Assembly (NCBI GenBank): GCA_902625035.1
Contig: CACNZK010000002.1
Span: 49,599 to 113,598 of the forward strand
Length of the DNA stretch: 64,000 nucleotides
Direction: 5' to 3'
Source: an uncultured Pelagibacteraceae bacterium
GTDB taxonomy: Bacteria; Pseudomonadota; Alphaproteobacteria; Pelagibacterales; Pelagibacteraceae
The notes beneath the pieces are model-generated. The model worked only from the letters and a program-made list of their open reading frames with translations. It did no database searches and was not told the origin of the DNA. Shown piece after piece: positions 33,264 through 42,349 of this stretch. How positions within the stretch are numbered: the first letter of the stretch is position 1; each line of letters starts with the position of its first letter. Made by a program: the position numbers and the translations under genes.

Positions 33264-34636
33264 TGGATAAATCAAACGTAACTCAATTACATCCTAAAGG
33301 GGATCAACAAAAAGAAGAAGCTTCATTAGTAAGCTCTTTATCACCAAGAGAAATTGTTTCGGAATTAGATAGATTTGTTGTTGGTCAAAATAAAGCTAAA
33401 AGAGCAGTTGCTGTTGCTTTAAGAAATAGATGGAGAAGACAAGCTTTAAAAGGTGAAATGAGAAATGAAGTTTTACCTAAAAATATTTTAATGATTGGAC
33501 CAACAGGTGTAGGAAAAACAGAAATTTCAAGAAGACTTTCTAAATTAGCAGAAGCTCCTTTTGTAAAAGTTGAAGCAACTAGATTTACTGAAGTAGGTTA
33601 TGTTGGAAGAGATGTAGAGCAAATTGTCAGAGATTTGATTGAAATAGCAATTGCGATGGAAAAAGTTAAAAAAAGAAAAGAGGTTTCAGCAAAAGCTCAG
33701 AAATTAGCTGAGGAGAAAGTATTGGATGCTCTAGTTGGAAAAAAAGCAAGTACTGCAACAAGAGAAAGCTTTAGAAAAAGACTTAGAGACGGAGATTTAG
33801 ATAATAACGAGATAGAAATAGCTGTCAGCGAAAGTGGTGGTAATAGCACTTCTTTTGAAATTCCTGGAATGCCTGGTGCCAATGTAGGAATGATCAATAT
33901 CGGGGAGATGCTTGGCAAATCAATGGGAAAGCAGGAAAAAAAGAAAAAAATGACAGTAAAAGAGTCCCACGAAATTTTGATAAATGATGAGTCAGATAAA
34001 CTCATCGAGCAAGATAAAATAATTAAATCTGCAAAAATTTCCACAGAAAATAATGGAATAGTTTTCTTAGATGAAATCGACAAAATTTCTGGAAGGACTG
34101 ACAGAGTTGGAGGAGACGTTTCTAGAGAAGGTGTGCAGAGGGATTTATTACCATTAATTGAAGGAACAACAGTTAATACAAAATACGGACCTATAAAAAC
34201 TGATCACATTTTATTTATTGCATCTGGTGCTTTTCAATTAGCCAAGCCTTCTGATTTGCTTCCAGAGTTACAGGGAAGACTACCAATTAGAGTTGAGTTG
34301 GAGGCTTTATCAAGTGATGATTTTAAAAGAATTCTTAAAGAGCCTGATTTTAGTTTAATTAAACAATATGTAGCGTTATTGAAAACTGAGAATGTGGAAC
34401 TTGAATTTACTGAAGATGGCATTGATGCAATCGCTAAAATTGCTTCTGAGGTAAATGCATCTGTTGAAAATATAGGTGCTAGAAGATTACACACAATAAT
34501 AGAAAAAATCCTTGATGAAATTAGTTTTACTGCAACCGATAGATCTGGTGAAAAAATTTCAATTAATAAAGAATATATAAATAAAAATCTTGATAATCTT
34601 ATTAAAGATACAGATCTATCAAAATTTATTTTATAA
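33263..34636 (+). CDS. hslU: ATP-dependent protease ATPase subunit HslU (ClpY)
   Basis: HslU unfolds substrates and feeds them into HslV. The 457-residue AAA+ protein has [17 protein letters not shown], Walker A GPTGVGKT at residues 79-86, the pore region [17 protein letters not shown], the variable I domain (about residues 110-240), Walker [11 protein letters not shown], the second-region [24 protein letters not shown], and the C-terminal KFIL that docks into HslV. Its end overlaps the convergent Smr gene by 6 bases. Confidence 0.97.
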   Translation: MDKSNVTQLHPKGDQQKEEASLVSSLSPREIVSELDRFVVGQNKAKRAVAVALRNRWRRQALKGEMRNEVLPKNILMIGPTGVGKTEISRRLSKLAEAPFVKVEATRFTEVGYVGRDVEQIVRDLIEIAIAMEKVKKRKEVSAKAQKLAEEKVLDALVGKKASTATRESFRKRLRDGDLDNNEIEIAVSESGGNSTSFEIPGMPGANVGMINIGEMLGKSMGKQEKKKKMTVKESHEILINDESDKLIEQDKIIKSAKISTENNGIVFLDEIDKISGRTDRVGGDVSREGVQRDLLPLIEGTTVNTKYGPIKTDHILFIASGAFQLAKPSDLLPELQGRLPIRVELEALSSDDFKRILKEPDFSLIKQYVALLKTENVELEFTEDGIDAIAKIASEVNASVENIGARRLHTIIEKILDEISFTATDRSGEKISINKEYINKNLDNLIKDTDLSKFIL

Positions 34637-35044
34637 TTTTTTTTTTAAAAAAACATATAAAGCCCCACTGCCACCATCTGTAATTTCAGCATCAGTGATG
34701 CTTTTTATTTTTTTCATTAAATTTGAATTATTTTTGATAAAATCAGGAATAGAATTTTTTAAAATGCCAAATTCCTTTGAAACATATGGGTCTTTGTCAT
34801 TTTGGGAATGCAGACCTTTACCGGTTACTATTATAATTTTGGAGACTTTTTGATCAAAACAGTCAATTATAAAACTTTCAACCTTTTGGTTTGCTTCATC
34901 AAGTGTGTAACCATGAAGATCTAATGATTTAGTGATACGAAATTTATTTTCTTTTTTTTCAAAATCCTTATTGGGTAACTTTTCATTTTTTTTTAAAAAG
35001 TCTTTCCAATCTTTTTGATCTTTATCTGAAATATTACTTGTCAA
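34631..35044 (-). CDS. Smr-domain protein
   Basis: A 137-residue protein with a charged N-terminal tail and a C-terminal Smr (MutS2-related) domain. The domain shows [20 protein letters not shown], then VTGKGLHS near residue 76 and a closing [10 protein letters not shown]. Smr domains bind or nick nucleic acids and some act in ribosome rescue; the cellular role here is unknown. The only available start is TTG at 35044, immediately after the Tim44 gene stop (TAATTG), with no internal Met before the domain. Start confidence is therefore moderate. Confidence 0.85.
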   Translation of the reverse strand: MTSNISDKDQKDWKDFLKKNEKLPNKDFEKKENKFRITKSLDLHGYTLDEANQKVESFIIDCFDQKVSKIIIVTGKGLHSQNDKDPYVSKEFGILKNSIPDFIKNNSNLMKKIKSITDAEITDGGSGALYVFLKKKL

Positions 35045-35641
35045 TTACGTAAGAGTGTCAACTAATTGCCAGTTTGGATTATTAGTGCTTGTATCTCTTG
35101 AAAATACCCAAGTATCATAAATCTTCTTAATCTTTTCTGGATCTCCAGAAACTATCTTTTTATCTTTATCTCTTATACAAGTTATTACTTCACCTACGAA
35201 TTCTACAGTGACCTGTAAAATTTTTCCTAAATACTTGTGCTCTTTTATATTTGCTGAATTTACTCCAATAAAAGTAATTTCGGCAAGATGACCTCTTTTA
35301 CCCCTCTCTTTTAGTGCGGTGTTAAATTGATCATAAATTTTATTGCTTAATAGAGGCTTGCTTGTGGTTAGCTTATTGTCACTGTCACCAAAGTCTGTAA
35401 TAATAGTCTCGTATGCTATCTTGGCGCCCTTTAAGAAATCTTTTTTTGCACTTTCATCGAAGTCCTTTTTTTTGTTAATCTTAGTTTCAGGATTTATATT
35501 TTTTAAAATTTCCTCAAATTGAGGTGAGGCTTTTCCCTCAAACCCAGTTCTTTTACCGAGAATACCTCTAAGTCTTAAAAAAATGAAACCAGCAATCATT
35601 GCCAATAAAATGATGTCAATATATTCAAAACTATAATTCAT
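35045..35641 (-). CDS. Tim44-domain protein (TimA-like)
   Basis: A 198-residue protein with one N-terminal membrane helix (about residues 7-24), a short charged linker, and a C-terminal Tim44-like alpha/beta domain: FLKGAKIAYETIITDFGDSD, SNKIYDQFNTALKERGKRGHLAEITFIG and TWVFSRDTSTNNPNWQLVDT. Bacterial Tim44-like proteins are the presumed ancestors of the mitochondrial import factor; their bacterial role is poorly known. It is divergent from fxsA/secB (57 bases between), a conserved origin-side arrangement. Confidence 0.9.
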   Translation of the reverse strand: MNYSFEYIDIILLAMIAGFIFLRLRGILGKRTGFEGKASPQFEEILKNINPETKINKKKDFDESAKKDFLKGAKIAYETIITDFGDSDNKLTTSKPLLSNKIYDQFNTALKERGKRGHLAEITFIGVNSANIKEHKYLGKILQVTVEFVGEVITCIRDKDKKIVSGDPEKIKKIYDTWVFSRDTSTNNPNWQLVDTLT

Positions 35642-35698
35642 AATTTAAATCTAATTACTATGTTGATTAATTTCAACTAACAATTACATTAAAGACAA

Positions 35699-36124
35699 AT
35701 GAACACAGTACTTTTAGCTGTTATTTTAATCCCAATTGTAGAGATTTACCTTTTTATAAAGATAGGATCTCAATTAGGTGCATTTAGCACGATATTTCTA
35801 GTATTTTTTACTGCGGTTGTAGGTGTGTACTATGCCAGATACGAGGGTATCAACACTATCAGATCTGGTATGACGCAAATAATTAAAAATCAAATTCCAG
35901 CCCGCGAGTTAATTTCTGGTGCTGCAATAGCATTCGCAGCTGTACTGTTAATCATACCAGGATTTGCAACTGATTTGATTGGCTTCCTATTAATCATCCC
36001 AGTAACACGAAAATTGATATTGGGGAAATTAAACAAAAAATTTGAAAATAAAGAGATGAAAAATAAAGATTTTATCGAGGGAGAGTTTGAGGATATAGAG
36101 GATGATAATGACAGAAAAATTTAA
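35699..36124 (+). CDS. fxsA: FxsA-family membrane protein
   Basis: A 141-residue inner-membrane protein with three or four hydrophobic segments. Motifs are PIVEIYLFIKIGSQLGAFSTI, VGVYYARYEGINTIRSG, and the late LLIIPGFATDLIGFLLIIPVTR, all typical of FxsA, which in E. coli affects phage T7 exclusion. Normal function is unknown. The hydrophilic tail ends in acidic residues and overlaps the 5' end of secB. Confidence 0.9.
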   Translation: MNTVLLAVILIPIVEIYLFIKIGSQLGAFSTIFLVFFTAVVGVYYARYEGINTIRSGMTQIIKNQIPARELISGAAIAFAAVLLIIPGFATDLIGFLLIIPVTRKLILGKLNKKFENKEMKNKDFIEGEFEDIEDDNDRKI

Positions 36125-36530
36125 AATTTTAGCAAAATATATTAAAGATATGTCTAGTGAGACACCTGATGTTGAAACTTATATTTCTGCAGGAAATAAT
36201 ATGGATAAATATCAATTAGATATTGATATCAAATCAATAGCTCTTAAAAATAAAATGATTGAAGTAATTATAACACTAAAATTTCAACACAAAGACGCTC
36301 AAGTCAAAAAATCTCATTTTGAAATTATTTATGCGGTTGCAGTAAAAATTGATGAATCTATTAAAGAAAAAAAAGATTTAGAAAAAATTGTATTATGCGA
36401 TGTACCTAATTCAGTTGTATCAGATATAGAAAAGTCATTTACAGATATGATGAACAATTCTGGATTTCCTAACATTAAATTAGAAAAAAAAATTGACTTT
36501 ACAAAACTTTATTTGGAAAGATTTAATTAA
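36108..36530 (+). CDS. secB: Protein-export chaperone SecB
   Basis: SecB keeps outer-membrane and periplasmic precursors unfolded and delivers them to SecA. The 140-residue protein is diverged but shows the SecB fold pattern KFKILAKYIKDMSSETP, the central beta strands with DIDIKSIALKNKMIEVIITL, and the region HFEIIYAVAVKID. I choose the ATG at 36108 because AGAGGA lies 6 bases upstream; an ATG at 36102 is also open. It overlaps fxsA by 17 bases and its stop overlaps the convergent dnaQ stop. The porin in this window is a natural client. Confidence 0.88.
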   Translation: MTEKFKILAKYIKDMSSETPDVETYISAGNNMDKYQLDIDIKSIALKNKMIEVIITLKFQHKDAQVKKSHFEIIYAVAVKIDESIKEKKDLEKIVLCDVPNSVVSDIEKSFTDMMNNSGFPNIKLEKKIDFTKLYLERFN

Positions 36531-37189
36531 AAATAGTTTTTTTTTAGAGAAGTCTTTAGATAAATTTGATGATTCTTAAGCTCTTCAGGAGATGGTTTAA
36601 TAATTTTTGTGGAATAAATAAGTTTTCCAGTGCCTATTCTTGAAACCTCTTCCTCTATATTTTTAAAATCTAAAGTTGGTTCTTTTTGATCGATTAAATT
36701 TATATAAACTTTAGCTAGCAAATCACAATCAATGAGTGCAGTATGTTGGACCCTTTTGGAATTGTCTATCCTATATCTTTTACACAAAGCATCCAAACTA
36801 ATTTGGGAGCCTGGAAATTTATTTCTAGCTAATAATAAGGTGTCTACTATTTCATTATCAATTTTGTTTTTTCCAATAATTTTGAGCTCATTATTTAAAT
36901 GAGATAAATCAAATTCTGCGTTGTGAATTATTAGCCTTTTATCTTTTATAAATTTAAGAAAATCATCAGCTATTTCTCCAAATTTCATTTTGTCTGATAA
37001 AAAACTATCTGAATATCCATGCACCTCAAAAGCTTTCTCGGATACTTTTCTTTCAGGATTTAGATAATAATGAAATTTTTTTTTTGTTGGTATCAAATTA
37101 TCTAATTCAATACACCCAATTTCAACAATTCTATGTCCCTCTTTGACTGAAATACCAGTTGTTTCGGTGTCTAGAACTATTTCTTTCAT
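36527..37189 (-). CDS. dnaQ: DNA polymerase III epsilon subunit (proofreading exonuclease)
   Basis: DnaQ is the 3'-5' exonuclease of the replicative polymerase. The 220-residue DEDDh protein begins with ExoI VLDTETTG (D7, E9), contains the ExoII region IHNAEFDLSHL near residues 95-105 and ExoIII with HTALIDCDLLAKVY, including the catalytic His and Asp. The C-terminal tail is short. It is first downstream of coaE, whose TGA overlaps it in ATGA fashion, in the run ppsR-maf-aroE-coaE-dnaQ leading away from the origin. Confidence 0.94.
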   Translation of the reverse strand: MKEIVLDTETTGISVKEGHRIVEIGCIELDNLIPTKKKFHYYLNPERKVSEKAFEVHGYSDSFLSDKMKFGEIADDFLKFIKDKRLIIHNAEFDLSHLNNELKIIGKNKIDNEIVDTLLLARNKFPGSQISLDALCKRYRIDNSKRVQHTALIDCDLLAKVYINLIDQKEPTLDFKNIEEEVSRIGTGKLIYSTKIIKPSPEELKNHQIYLKTSLKKNYF

Positions 37190-37755
37190 ATTAAATTTTC
37201 TATAATTTCCTTTACTCTTATTTTAACAGAATTTTTTTTAAAATTATTCCTTATTATGAATTGAGATTTTTTCTTTTTTAAATCGAGCGACAGTTGAATC
37301 TTTTTAAAATTATTCAGTATTCTCACGTTAAAGTTTTTTCTTTTCTTTAGTCTCTTTAAAATTTCTGATTTCTTAGACTCTACAAAAATTAATATATCTT
37401 TTTTTTTATTAATTCTATTCTCCAAAAGAAGAGGAATATCTAAAACTACAATTTTCTTATGTTTATTTTTTTTTAAAAAATTATACATTTTTTTTCTTAC
37501 TTCAAAATGTACAATTTTGATAATTTTTTTTAGATTTTTCTTGTTAGATAAAATTGCATCAATAATTTCTTTTTTTTTAATAGGAAAAGATTCAAAATGT
37601 GAAGGAAGTTCTTTTTTCAATTTTTGAAAAACTCTTTTGTTATTTTTATAAATTTTTGCAACTTCTAAATCAGCATTAAATATAGGAAAACCAAAACATT
37701 TAGCTACATAAGTTTTACCAGACCCTATATCACCTAAAATACCTATTCTTTTCAT
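37186..37755 (-). CDS. coaE: Dephospho-CoA kinase
   Basis: CoaE phosphorylates dephospho-CoA in the last step of coenzyme A synthesis. The 189-residue kinase has the P-loop GDIGSGKT (residues 8-15), FNADLEVAKIYK, HFEVRKKMYNF and VLDIPLLLENRINKK. It is very Lys-rich, as is common in this genome. Its start and stop overlap aroE and dnaQ by 4 bases each, so translation of the group is probably coupled. Confidence 0.93.
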   Translation of the reverse strand: MKRIGILGDIGSGKTYVAKCFGFPIFNADLEVAKIYKNNKRVFQKLKKELPSHFESFPIKKKEIIDAILSNKKNLKKIIKIVHFEVRKKMYNFLKKNKHKKIVVLDIPLLLENRINKKKDILIFVESKKSEILKRLKKRKNFNVRILNNFKKIQLSLDLKKKKSQFIIRNNFKKNSVKIRVKEIIENLI

Positions 37756-38546
37756 GAATCTAAAAAATTTTTTAAGTCTTCATTAATTTCTGGTTGAACC
37801 TTGTGCCATAATTTAAATGCTTCAAATGCTTGATAAATAAACATCATTTTACCATTAGAAACTTTACAGCCTAAGCTTTTTCCAGTTCTTAAAAAATTGG
37901 TTTCTTTTGGATTGTAAATAACATCGTAAAAAAGTTTTTCTTTATCTATATTATCAAAATTCAAATTTATATTGTCCTCTCTGTTTAAACCCAAACTAGT
38001 GGCGTTAATAATCACATCAAATTCTGGTTGATCTCCCCAATCAACTACATAGATCTTTGAAAAAATTTTCTTTAAATTTTCTGCCTTTTGCTTTGTTCTA
38101 TTGCTTATTATTATTTTCGAAACTCCTAATTTTTCCAAAGCACAAATTATAGAAGGCACTACACCTCCAGCTCCTAATATAAAAATTGATTTATTTTTTA
38201 AATCAAATTGGGTTTCCCTTAAGCTTAACTCAAAACCTACTATGTCAGTGTTATGACCTATCAGTTTTTTATCGTGCATATATATGGTGTTAACAGACTG
38301 CGTAATCTTCGACTCTTCACTCAGTATATCCAAAAAAGGAATTACATCGTTTTTAAAAGGAACAGTAACATTTAATCCATCTAATTTATTTTTCTTAATT
38401 TCAGAAACGATGTCTTGGATTTCACTTTTATCTATCTTTTTTTTATCATAATTTGCATCAATATTATTTTGTTCAAACCAATAATTATGTAATTTTGGTG
38501 AAAGTGAATGTTCAATAGGATTTCCAATTACAATATATTTTTTCAT
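37752..38546 (-). CDS. aroE: Shikimate dehydrogenase
   Basis: AroE reduces 3-dehydroshikimate to shikimate with NADPH. The 264-residue protein has the shikimate site NPIEHSLSPKLHN, GLNVTVPFKNDV with the catalytic Lys, NTDIVGF, and the nucleotide loop LGAGGVVPSI followed by NRTKQKAE. The C-terminal GKMMFIYQAFEAFKLW is typical. It overlaps maf and coaE by 4 bases each. Confidence 0.95.
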   Translation of the reverse strand: MKKYIVIGNPIEHSLSPKLHNYWFEQNNIDANYDKKKIDKSEIQDIVSEIKKNKLDGLNVTVPFKNDVIPFLDILSEESKITQSVNTIYMHDKKLIGHNTDIVGFELSLRETQFDLKNKSIFILGAGGVVPSIICALEKLGVSKIIISNRTKQKAENLKKIFSKIYVVDWGDQPEFDVIINATSLGLNREDNINLNFDNIDKEKLFYDVIYNPKETNFLRTGKSLGCKVSNGKMMFIYQAFEAFKLWHKVQPEINEDLKNFLDS

Positions 38547-39127
38547 TTATAATTATCTAAATATTTTTTAATTTTTTCAACAGGGAGTCCCATTATTGTA
38601 TTCTCATTTCCATCGATAATTGAAAATAAATTTCTTCCCTCACCCTCTATTTGATAAACATTGTAGGCATACAATGCTTCATCAGAAATTTTTGCTAAAT
38701 AGCTTTTAAGCTCATCCTCTTTCATTTTTTTCATTGTCAAAGCCGCTTTGTCTGTATGATTCCATACCATAGATCCGTTTTTAGAGATACATACTGAACT
38801 AATTAAATGATGTTTTTTACCATTAAGTTTTTTTAAAATTTCTAAAGCTTTCTCTCTATTTTCTGGTTTTGATATTAGTTCTCCATCTAAATCAATAACG
38901 CTATCAGCACCCAAGACTAAATTATCGGTAAATTTTCCACTTATCTTATTAGCTTTTAATTCAGCTAAATTTTTAGATATTAATTCTGGTGATGCTTTTT
39001 CTTTTAGTAAGCTCGATTTAACAACATCTTCATCAACATTAGATGGTTTGACTTCATTTAAAATATTGTGTTCATCGAGGATCTTCTTTCTAACTTTACT
39101 TTGGGAAGCTAGAATAATTTTAAGCAT
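38543..39127 (-). CDS. maf: Maf-family nucleoside triphosphate pyrophosphatase
   Basis: A 194-residue house-cleaning pyrophosphatase acting on non-canonical or dTTP/UTP-type nucleotides. It shows ILASQSKVRKKIL at the start, SNVDEDVV, the catalytic VLGADSVIDLDGE, SKPENREKALEIL and the C-terminal DGNENTIMGLPVEKI. Maf is regularly found beside aroE and coaE near alphaproteobacterial origins. It overlaps the ppsR 3' end by 8 bases. Confidence 0.94.
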   Translation of the reverse strand: MLKIILASQSKVRKKILDEHNILNEVKPSNVDEDVVKSSLLKEKASPELISKNLAELKANKISGKFTDNLVLGADSVIDLDGELISKPENREKALEILKKLNGKKHHLISSVCISKNGSMVWNHTDKAALTMKKMKEDELKSYLAKISDEALYAYNVYQIEGEGRNLFSIIDGNENTIMGLPVEKIKKYLDNYK

Positions 39128-39944
39128 TTTCTTTATAAATTTCGTATATTTTTATTACAGAAGCAGCTGTTTCTTCTACGGATTTTCTTGTTACATCAAT
39201 TGATGGCCACTTATATTTTTTAAAAGTATTTCTTGCCATGTCCACTTCCTTCTTTATCTGATCTAAATCGGTGTATAATTTATTAGTATTTTCTTTAATA
39301 GAATTCATTCTATTTTTTCTTATTTCTACTAGCCGTTCTGGTTCAGTATTTAATCCAACAACACAAGATGCTTTTGGATTTTGTTTTAAAGTCTCTGGAA
39401 TAGAATCTTCAGTGATAAGGGGTATGTTGGATGTTTTAAGGCCCTTGTTTGCTAAAAAGATTGCTGTGGGTGTTTTGCTTGTTCTGCTTACTCCTAATAA
39501 AATTATATCAGACTCTTTTATTTCTTTTACAAGATTGCCATCATCATGATTCATTGTAAATTGAATTGCCTCAATTCTTTTATAATAATTATCATCAAGA
39601 GTATATTGGCCGCTTGGTTGGTGCGATGCTTTTTGATTTAAAAGCTTTGAAAAACTTAATATTAAATCTCCCAAAACTCCAAAACATGGAATTTTTTTCA
39701 TATCACTATTTTTAGCAAGATATTTTGCTAAATTACTATCGACAATTGAGTATAATATTATTGAATTTTTTTCTTTTTCTGCAATTTCTAAAATTTTTAA
39801 AATCTGGTTTTCTGTTCTCGTAAAAGAATAAGTGTGTATCTTATAGTTTATATTTCTAAATTGAGCTTTAATAGCCGTGAAAATACGATCTAAAGTTTCA
39901 CCTGTTGCGTCCGATATAAGATAAATTTGATATAAATTACTCAT
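39120..39944 (-). CDS. ppsR: Pyruvate,phosphate dikinase regulatory protein (DUF299 kinase/pyrophosphorylase)
   Basis: This bifunctional protein phosphorylates and dephosphorylates PPDK or PEP synthase on a Thr. The 274-residue product shows LISDATGETLDRI, the P-loop-like GVSRTSKTPTAIFLANKG near residues 152-169, PQ-type motif KTSNIPLI, VGLNTEPERL and SIDVTRKSVEETAA. It is the RP001/DUF299 gene that classically borders the alphaproteobacterial replication origin opposite hemE, exactly as here. It is transcribed away from the 281-base gap. Confidence 0.94.
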   Translation of the reverse strand: MSNLYQIYLISDATGETLDRIFTAIKAQFRNINYKIHTYSFTRTENQILKILEIAEKEKNSIILYSIVDSNLAKYLAKNSDMKKIPCFGVLGDLILSFSKLLNQKASHQPSGQYTLDDNYYKRIEAIQFTMNHDDGNLVKEIKESDIILLGVSRTSKTPTAIFLANKGLKTSNIPLITEDSIPETLKQNPKASCVVGLNTEPERLVEIRKNRMNSIKENTNKLYTDLDQIKKEVDMARNTFKKYKWPSIDVTRKSVEETAASVIKIYEIYKENA

Positions 39945-40225
39945 GTATAATATGTGTATAAAATTGTATTACCTTTATCATATTGAAAATCTTTCATACT
40001 TTTAAATTTATGTTGTAAAACAATGTTTTTATTAACAATATCAAACATGTTGAAATCTTAATTGATCATTTAATGTATTTGTTAATAAGCTTCAATTTTA
40101 CATATATATTTATTAGAATTAAAATCCTAAATGTTAATAAACTGTTTATAAAATGTTCAATAAATTTAATCACCATTATTCACAAAGTATACTAACATTA
40201 CTACTAAATATATTTAATTATTTAT
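39945..40225. other. oriC: Predicted chromosomal replication origin (oriC) between ppsR and hemE
   Basis: This is the longest gene-free stretch in the window. It is extremely AT-rich and flanked by divergent ppsR (DUF299) and hemE, the same genes that flank the known Caulobacter origin. Two perfect DnaA boxes of the TTATNCACA type occur: TTATACACA on the minus strand at 39953-39961 and TTATTCACA on the plus strand at 40176-40184. Four sites differ by one base, all as TTATNAACA: 40029-40037 (plus), 40080-40088, 40132-40140 and 40143-40151 (minus). The AT-only stretch at 40100-40125 could be the unwinding element. Genes on both sides mostly read away from it. No TTAA-N7-TTAA CtrA site was found. 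Confidence 0.85.
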
Positions 40226-41227
40226 ATGTCTCCAATTGAGGAAGTAATAATAAATAAAAAAAACAATATTAATCCTGTATGGATAATGAGACAAGCTGGG
40301 AGATATTTACCAGAATTTAGAAAAATAAGACAAGAAAACCCCGATTTTGTTAAGTTATGTCTTAATGAAAAATTATCAAGCGAAATCACTTTACAACCTT
40401 TAAAGAGATTTGATATGGATGCAGCAATAATTTTTTCTGATATTTTAATGTTACCATATGGTTTAAATCAAAATGTTGAATTTAAAAAAAATGTAGGTCC
40501 GTTACTTGGTAGTTTAGATGTAGAAAAAATTTCAAATGTTCAAGAAGATGACTTTGTACAAAAATTATCTCCTATTTATGAATTAATTAAACAAGTAAGC
40601 ACCTCACAATTAACCAAAAATAAAACCACAATAGGTTTTGTTGGGGCACCTTGGACCTTATTAGTTTATATGATAAATAAGAAGTCACCTAAATTAAACC
40701 TAAGTAAAAATTTTTTTGAAGATAAAAATTTAATTGATAGAATTTTTAAAACTTTAGATAAATTTTTGAAAGTACACATTAAAAATCAAATTGAAAGTGG
40801 TGCTCAAGTAATTCAAATTTTTGATAGCTGGGCTGGGTTGTTAAAAGAAAAAGATTTACCCTATTATATTTATAATCCTACTCTAAGTTTAGTGAGTTAT
40901 GTTAAGTCGCTTGATGTGCCAGTAATATGCTTCCCCAGGGGTATTAAAAATTACAAAAATTTTTGTGAAATAATTGAACCAAGTGCTATTTGTATTGATT
41001 ATGAAGTTGACCCCAAAAGGATAGAAAAAGAAATTAAAATTCCTGTACAAGGCGGTTTAGACCCTAAAATTTTACTCACAGATAAAGAAAATTTAAAAAA
41101 AGAGGCAAAAAGATACCTAGATATATTTAAAGATCATCCTTATATTTTCAATCTAGGCCATGGTGTTTTACCTGAGACAGATCCTCAAATGATGGATTAT
41201 CTGGTAAAAACAGTGAAAGATTTTTAG
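40226..41227 (+). CDS. hemE: Uroporphyrinogen decarboxylase
   Basis: HemE decarboxylates uroporphyrinogen III to coproporphyrinogen III. The 333-residue TIM barrel has the signature PVWIMRQAGRYLPEFR near residues 17-32, FSDILMLPYGL, the VGAPWTLLVYM segment, FDSWAGLL, and GLDPKILL, with NLGHGVLPETDP at the end. hemE bordering the origin is a conserved alphaproteobacterial feature. The gene starts 42 bases right of the last DnaA box and is followed 1 base later by hemH. Confidence 0.96.
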   Translation: MSPIEEVIINKKNNINPVWIMRQAGRYLPEFRKIRQENPDFVKLCLNEKLSSEITLQPLKRFDMDAAIIFSDILMLPYGLNQNVEFKKNVGPLLGSLDVEKISNVQEDDFVQKLSPIYELIKQVSTSQLTKNKTTIGFVGAPWTLLVYMINKKSPKLNLSKNFFEDKNLIDRIFKTLDKFLKVHIKNQIESGAQVIQIFDSWAGLLKEKDLPYYIYNPTLSLVSYVKSLDVPVICFPRGIKNYKNFCEIIEPSAICIDYEVDPKRIEKEIKIPVQGGLDPKILLTDKENLKKEAKRYLDIFKDHPYIFNLGHGVLPETDPQMMDYLVKTVKDF

Positions 41228-41228
41228 T

Positions 41229-42341
41229 ATGGATTATGCACACCCAAAAAGAAAAACTAAGGTTGTATTTGTACAACTCGGCTCGCCGTCTGAACCAACA
41301 ACTAAAGCCTTAAGAAAATATCTTAGAAAATTTTTAGGGGATCCAAGGGTTATCGATATAAATCCTTGGCTATGGAAAATAATATTGAATTGTTTCGTAC
41401 TGCCTTTTAGACCACAAAAGTCTGCTAAGCTTTATGCGAGAATTTGGGATGGTAAAAGTTTCCCACTAATTACTAACACAAGAGACTTTACTAAAAACGT
41501 AAGCGAGGAGTTAAAAAAAATTGACCCAGAAGGCTATGTTGAAGTTAATCATGCTTTCCTTTTGTCTCCCCCGTATGTAAATGAAGTTTATGATAGTTGG
41601 GAAGAGGATTTAAAAAAAGGAGTTGGAGCAACAAAGCTCCTTGTAATACCAATGTTTCCTCAATATTCTGAAAGCACAATAGCTTCTGGTATAGATGCGC
41701 TAGCTAAAGAACTATCTAAAAGAGTAAAAATACCAACTTTTGAAGTAATAACAAATTTTCATAGAACTCATGCGTTTATTGATAACTCAGTAAAACAAGT
41801 TGATTCAAAATTAGAAGAATTAATTAATCAAGGAAAGAAAATTGATAACTTAATAATTACTTTTCACGGAATGCAAAAAAGAAGAATTGTAAACAAAGGA
41901 GATGATTATTATCGACATTGCTATGAAACTTTTTGTCTTATTACTAAAAATCTTAAACATATCAAACCCGATCAATGTTTAATGAGTTTTCAAAGTCGTT
42001 TCGGATCTGAAGAGTGGATAACTCCTTATACTGAGGATGTGGTAAAAAAATTGATATCAGAGGGAAAAAAGGAGATAGCAATATACTCACCAAGCTTCGT
42101 CGCGGATTGCTTAGAGACCACAGATGAGCTAGGTCATGAGTTAGTAAATGAAGCAAAGGAAATGGGAGGCAATATTTATCCTGTCGAATGTCTAAATACT
42201 AATAGCAATTGGTGTAAAGATTTTGCAAAATATACTTTTATACAAGCAGAAGGCTCAGCTCAAGATAAAGAAGACATAGAATATCAACTAGATAAAAAAT
42301 ATTATCAGGTAATGCCACAACAAGTGATGAACAAAAATTAG
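41229..42341 (+). CDS. hemH: Ferrochelatase
   Basis: HemH inserts ferrous iron into protoporphyrin IX. The 370-residue protein shows VVFVQLGSPSEPTTKALRKYL, VNHAFLLSPPYVN, VIPMFPQYSESTIASG, the catalytic ITFHGMQKRRI, CLMSFQSRFGSEEWITPYT and PSFVADCLETTDELGHE. Several C-terminal cysteines (ECLNTNSNWC) recall Fe-S-binding ferrochelatases of other alphaproteobacteria, but I cannot confirm a cluster. It forms hemE-hemH-hemG with short gaps. Confidence 0.95.
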   Translation: MDYAHPKRKTKVVFVQLGSPSEPTTKALRKYLRKFLGDPRVIDINPWLWKIILNCFVLPFRPQKSAKLYARIWDGKSFPLITNTRDFTKNVSEELKKIDPEGYVEVNHAFLLSPPYVNEVYDSWEEDLKKGVGATKLLVIPMFPQYSESTIASGIDALAKELSKRVKIPTFEVITNFHRTHAFIDNSVKQVDSKLEELINQGKKIDNLIITFHGMQKRRIVNKGDDYYRHCYETFCLITKNLKHIKPDQCLMSFQSRFGSEEWITPYTEDVVKKLISEGKKEIAIYSPSFVADCLETTDELGHELVNEAKEMGGNIYPVECLNTNSNWCKDFAKYTFIQAEGSAQDKEDIEYQLDKKYYQVMPQQVMNKN

Positions 42342-42349
42342 CATTTTAA

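Noticed and set aside
33697..34083. Minus-strand Ser/Ile/Phe-rich frame inside hslU
   Set aside because: Composition reflects the antisense of Lys/Glu-rich codons of the HslU I domain; no independent support.
40059..40076. CtrA-like TTAA pair in the origin
   Set aside because: The spacing between the TTAA halves is 8, not 7, and no other copy is found, so CtrA control is unsupported.
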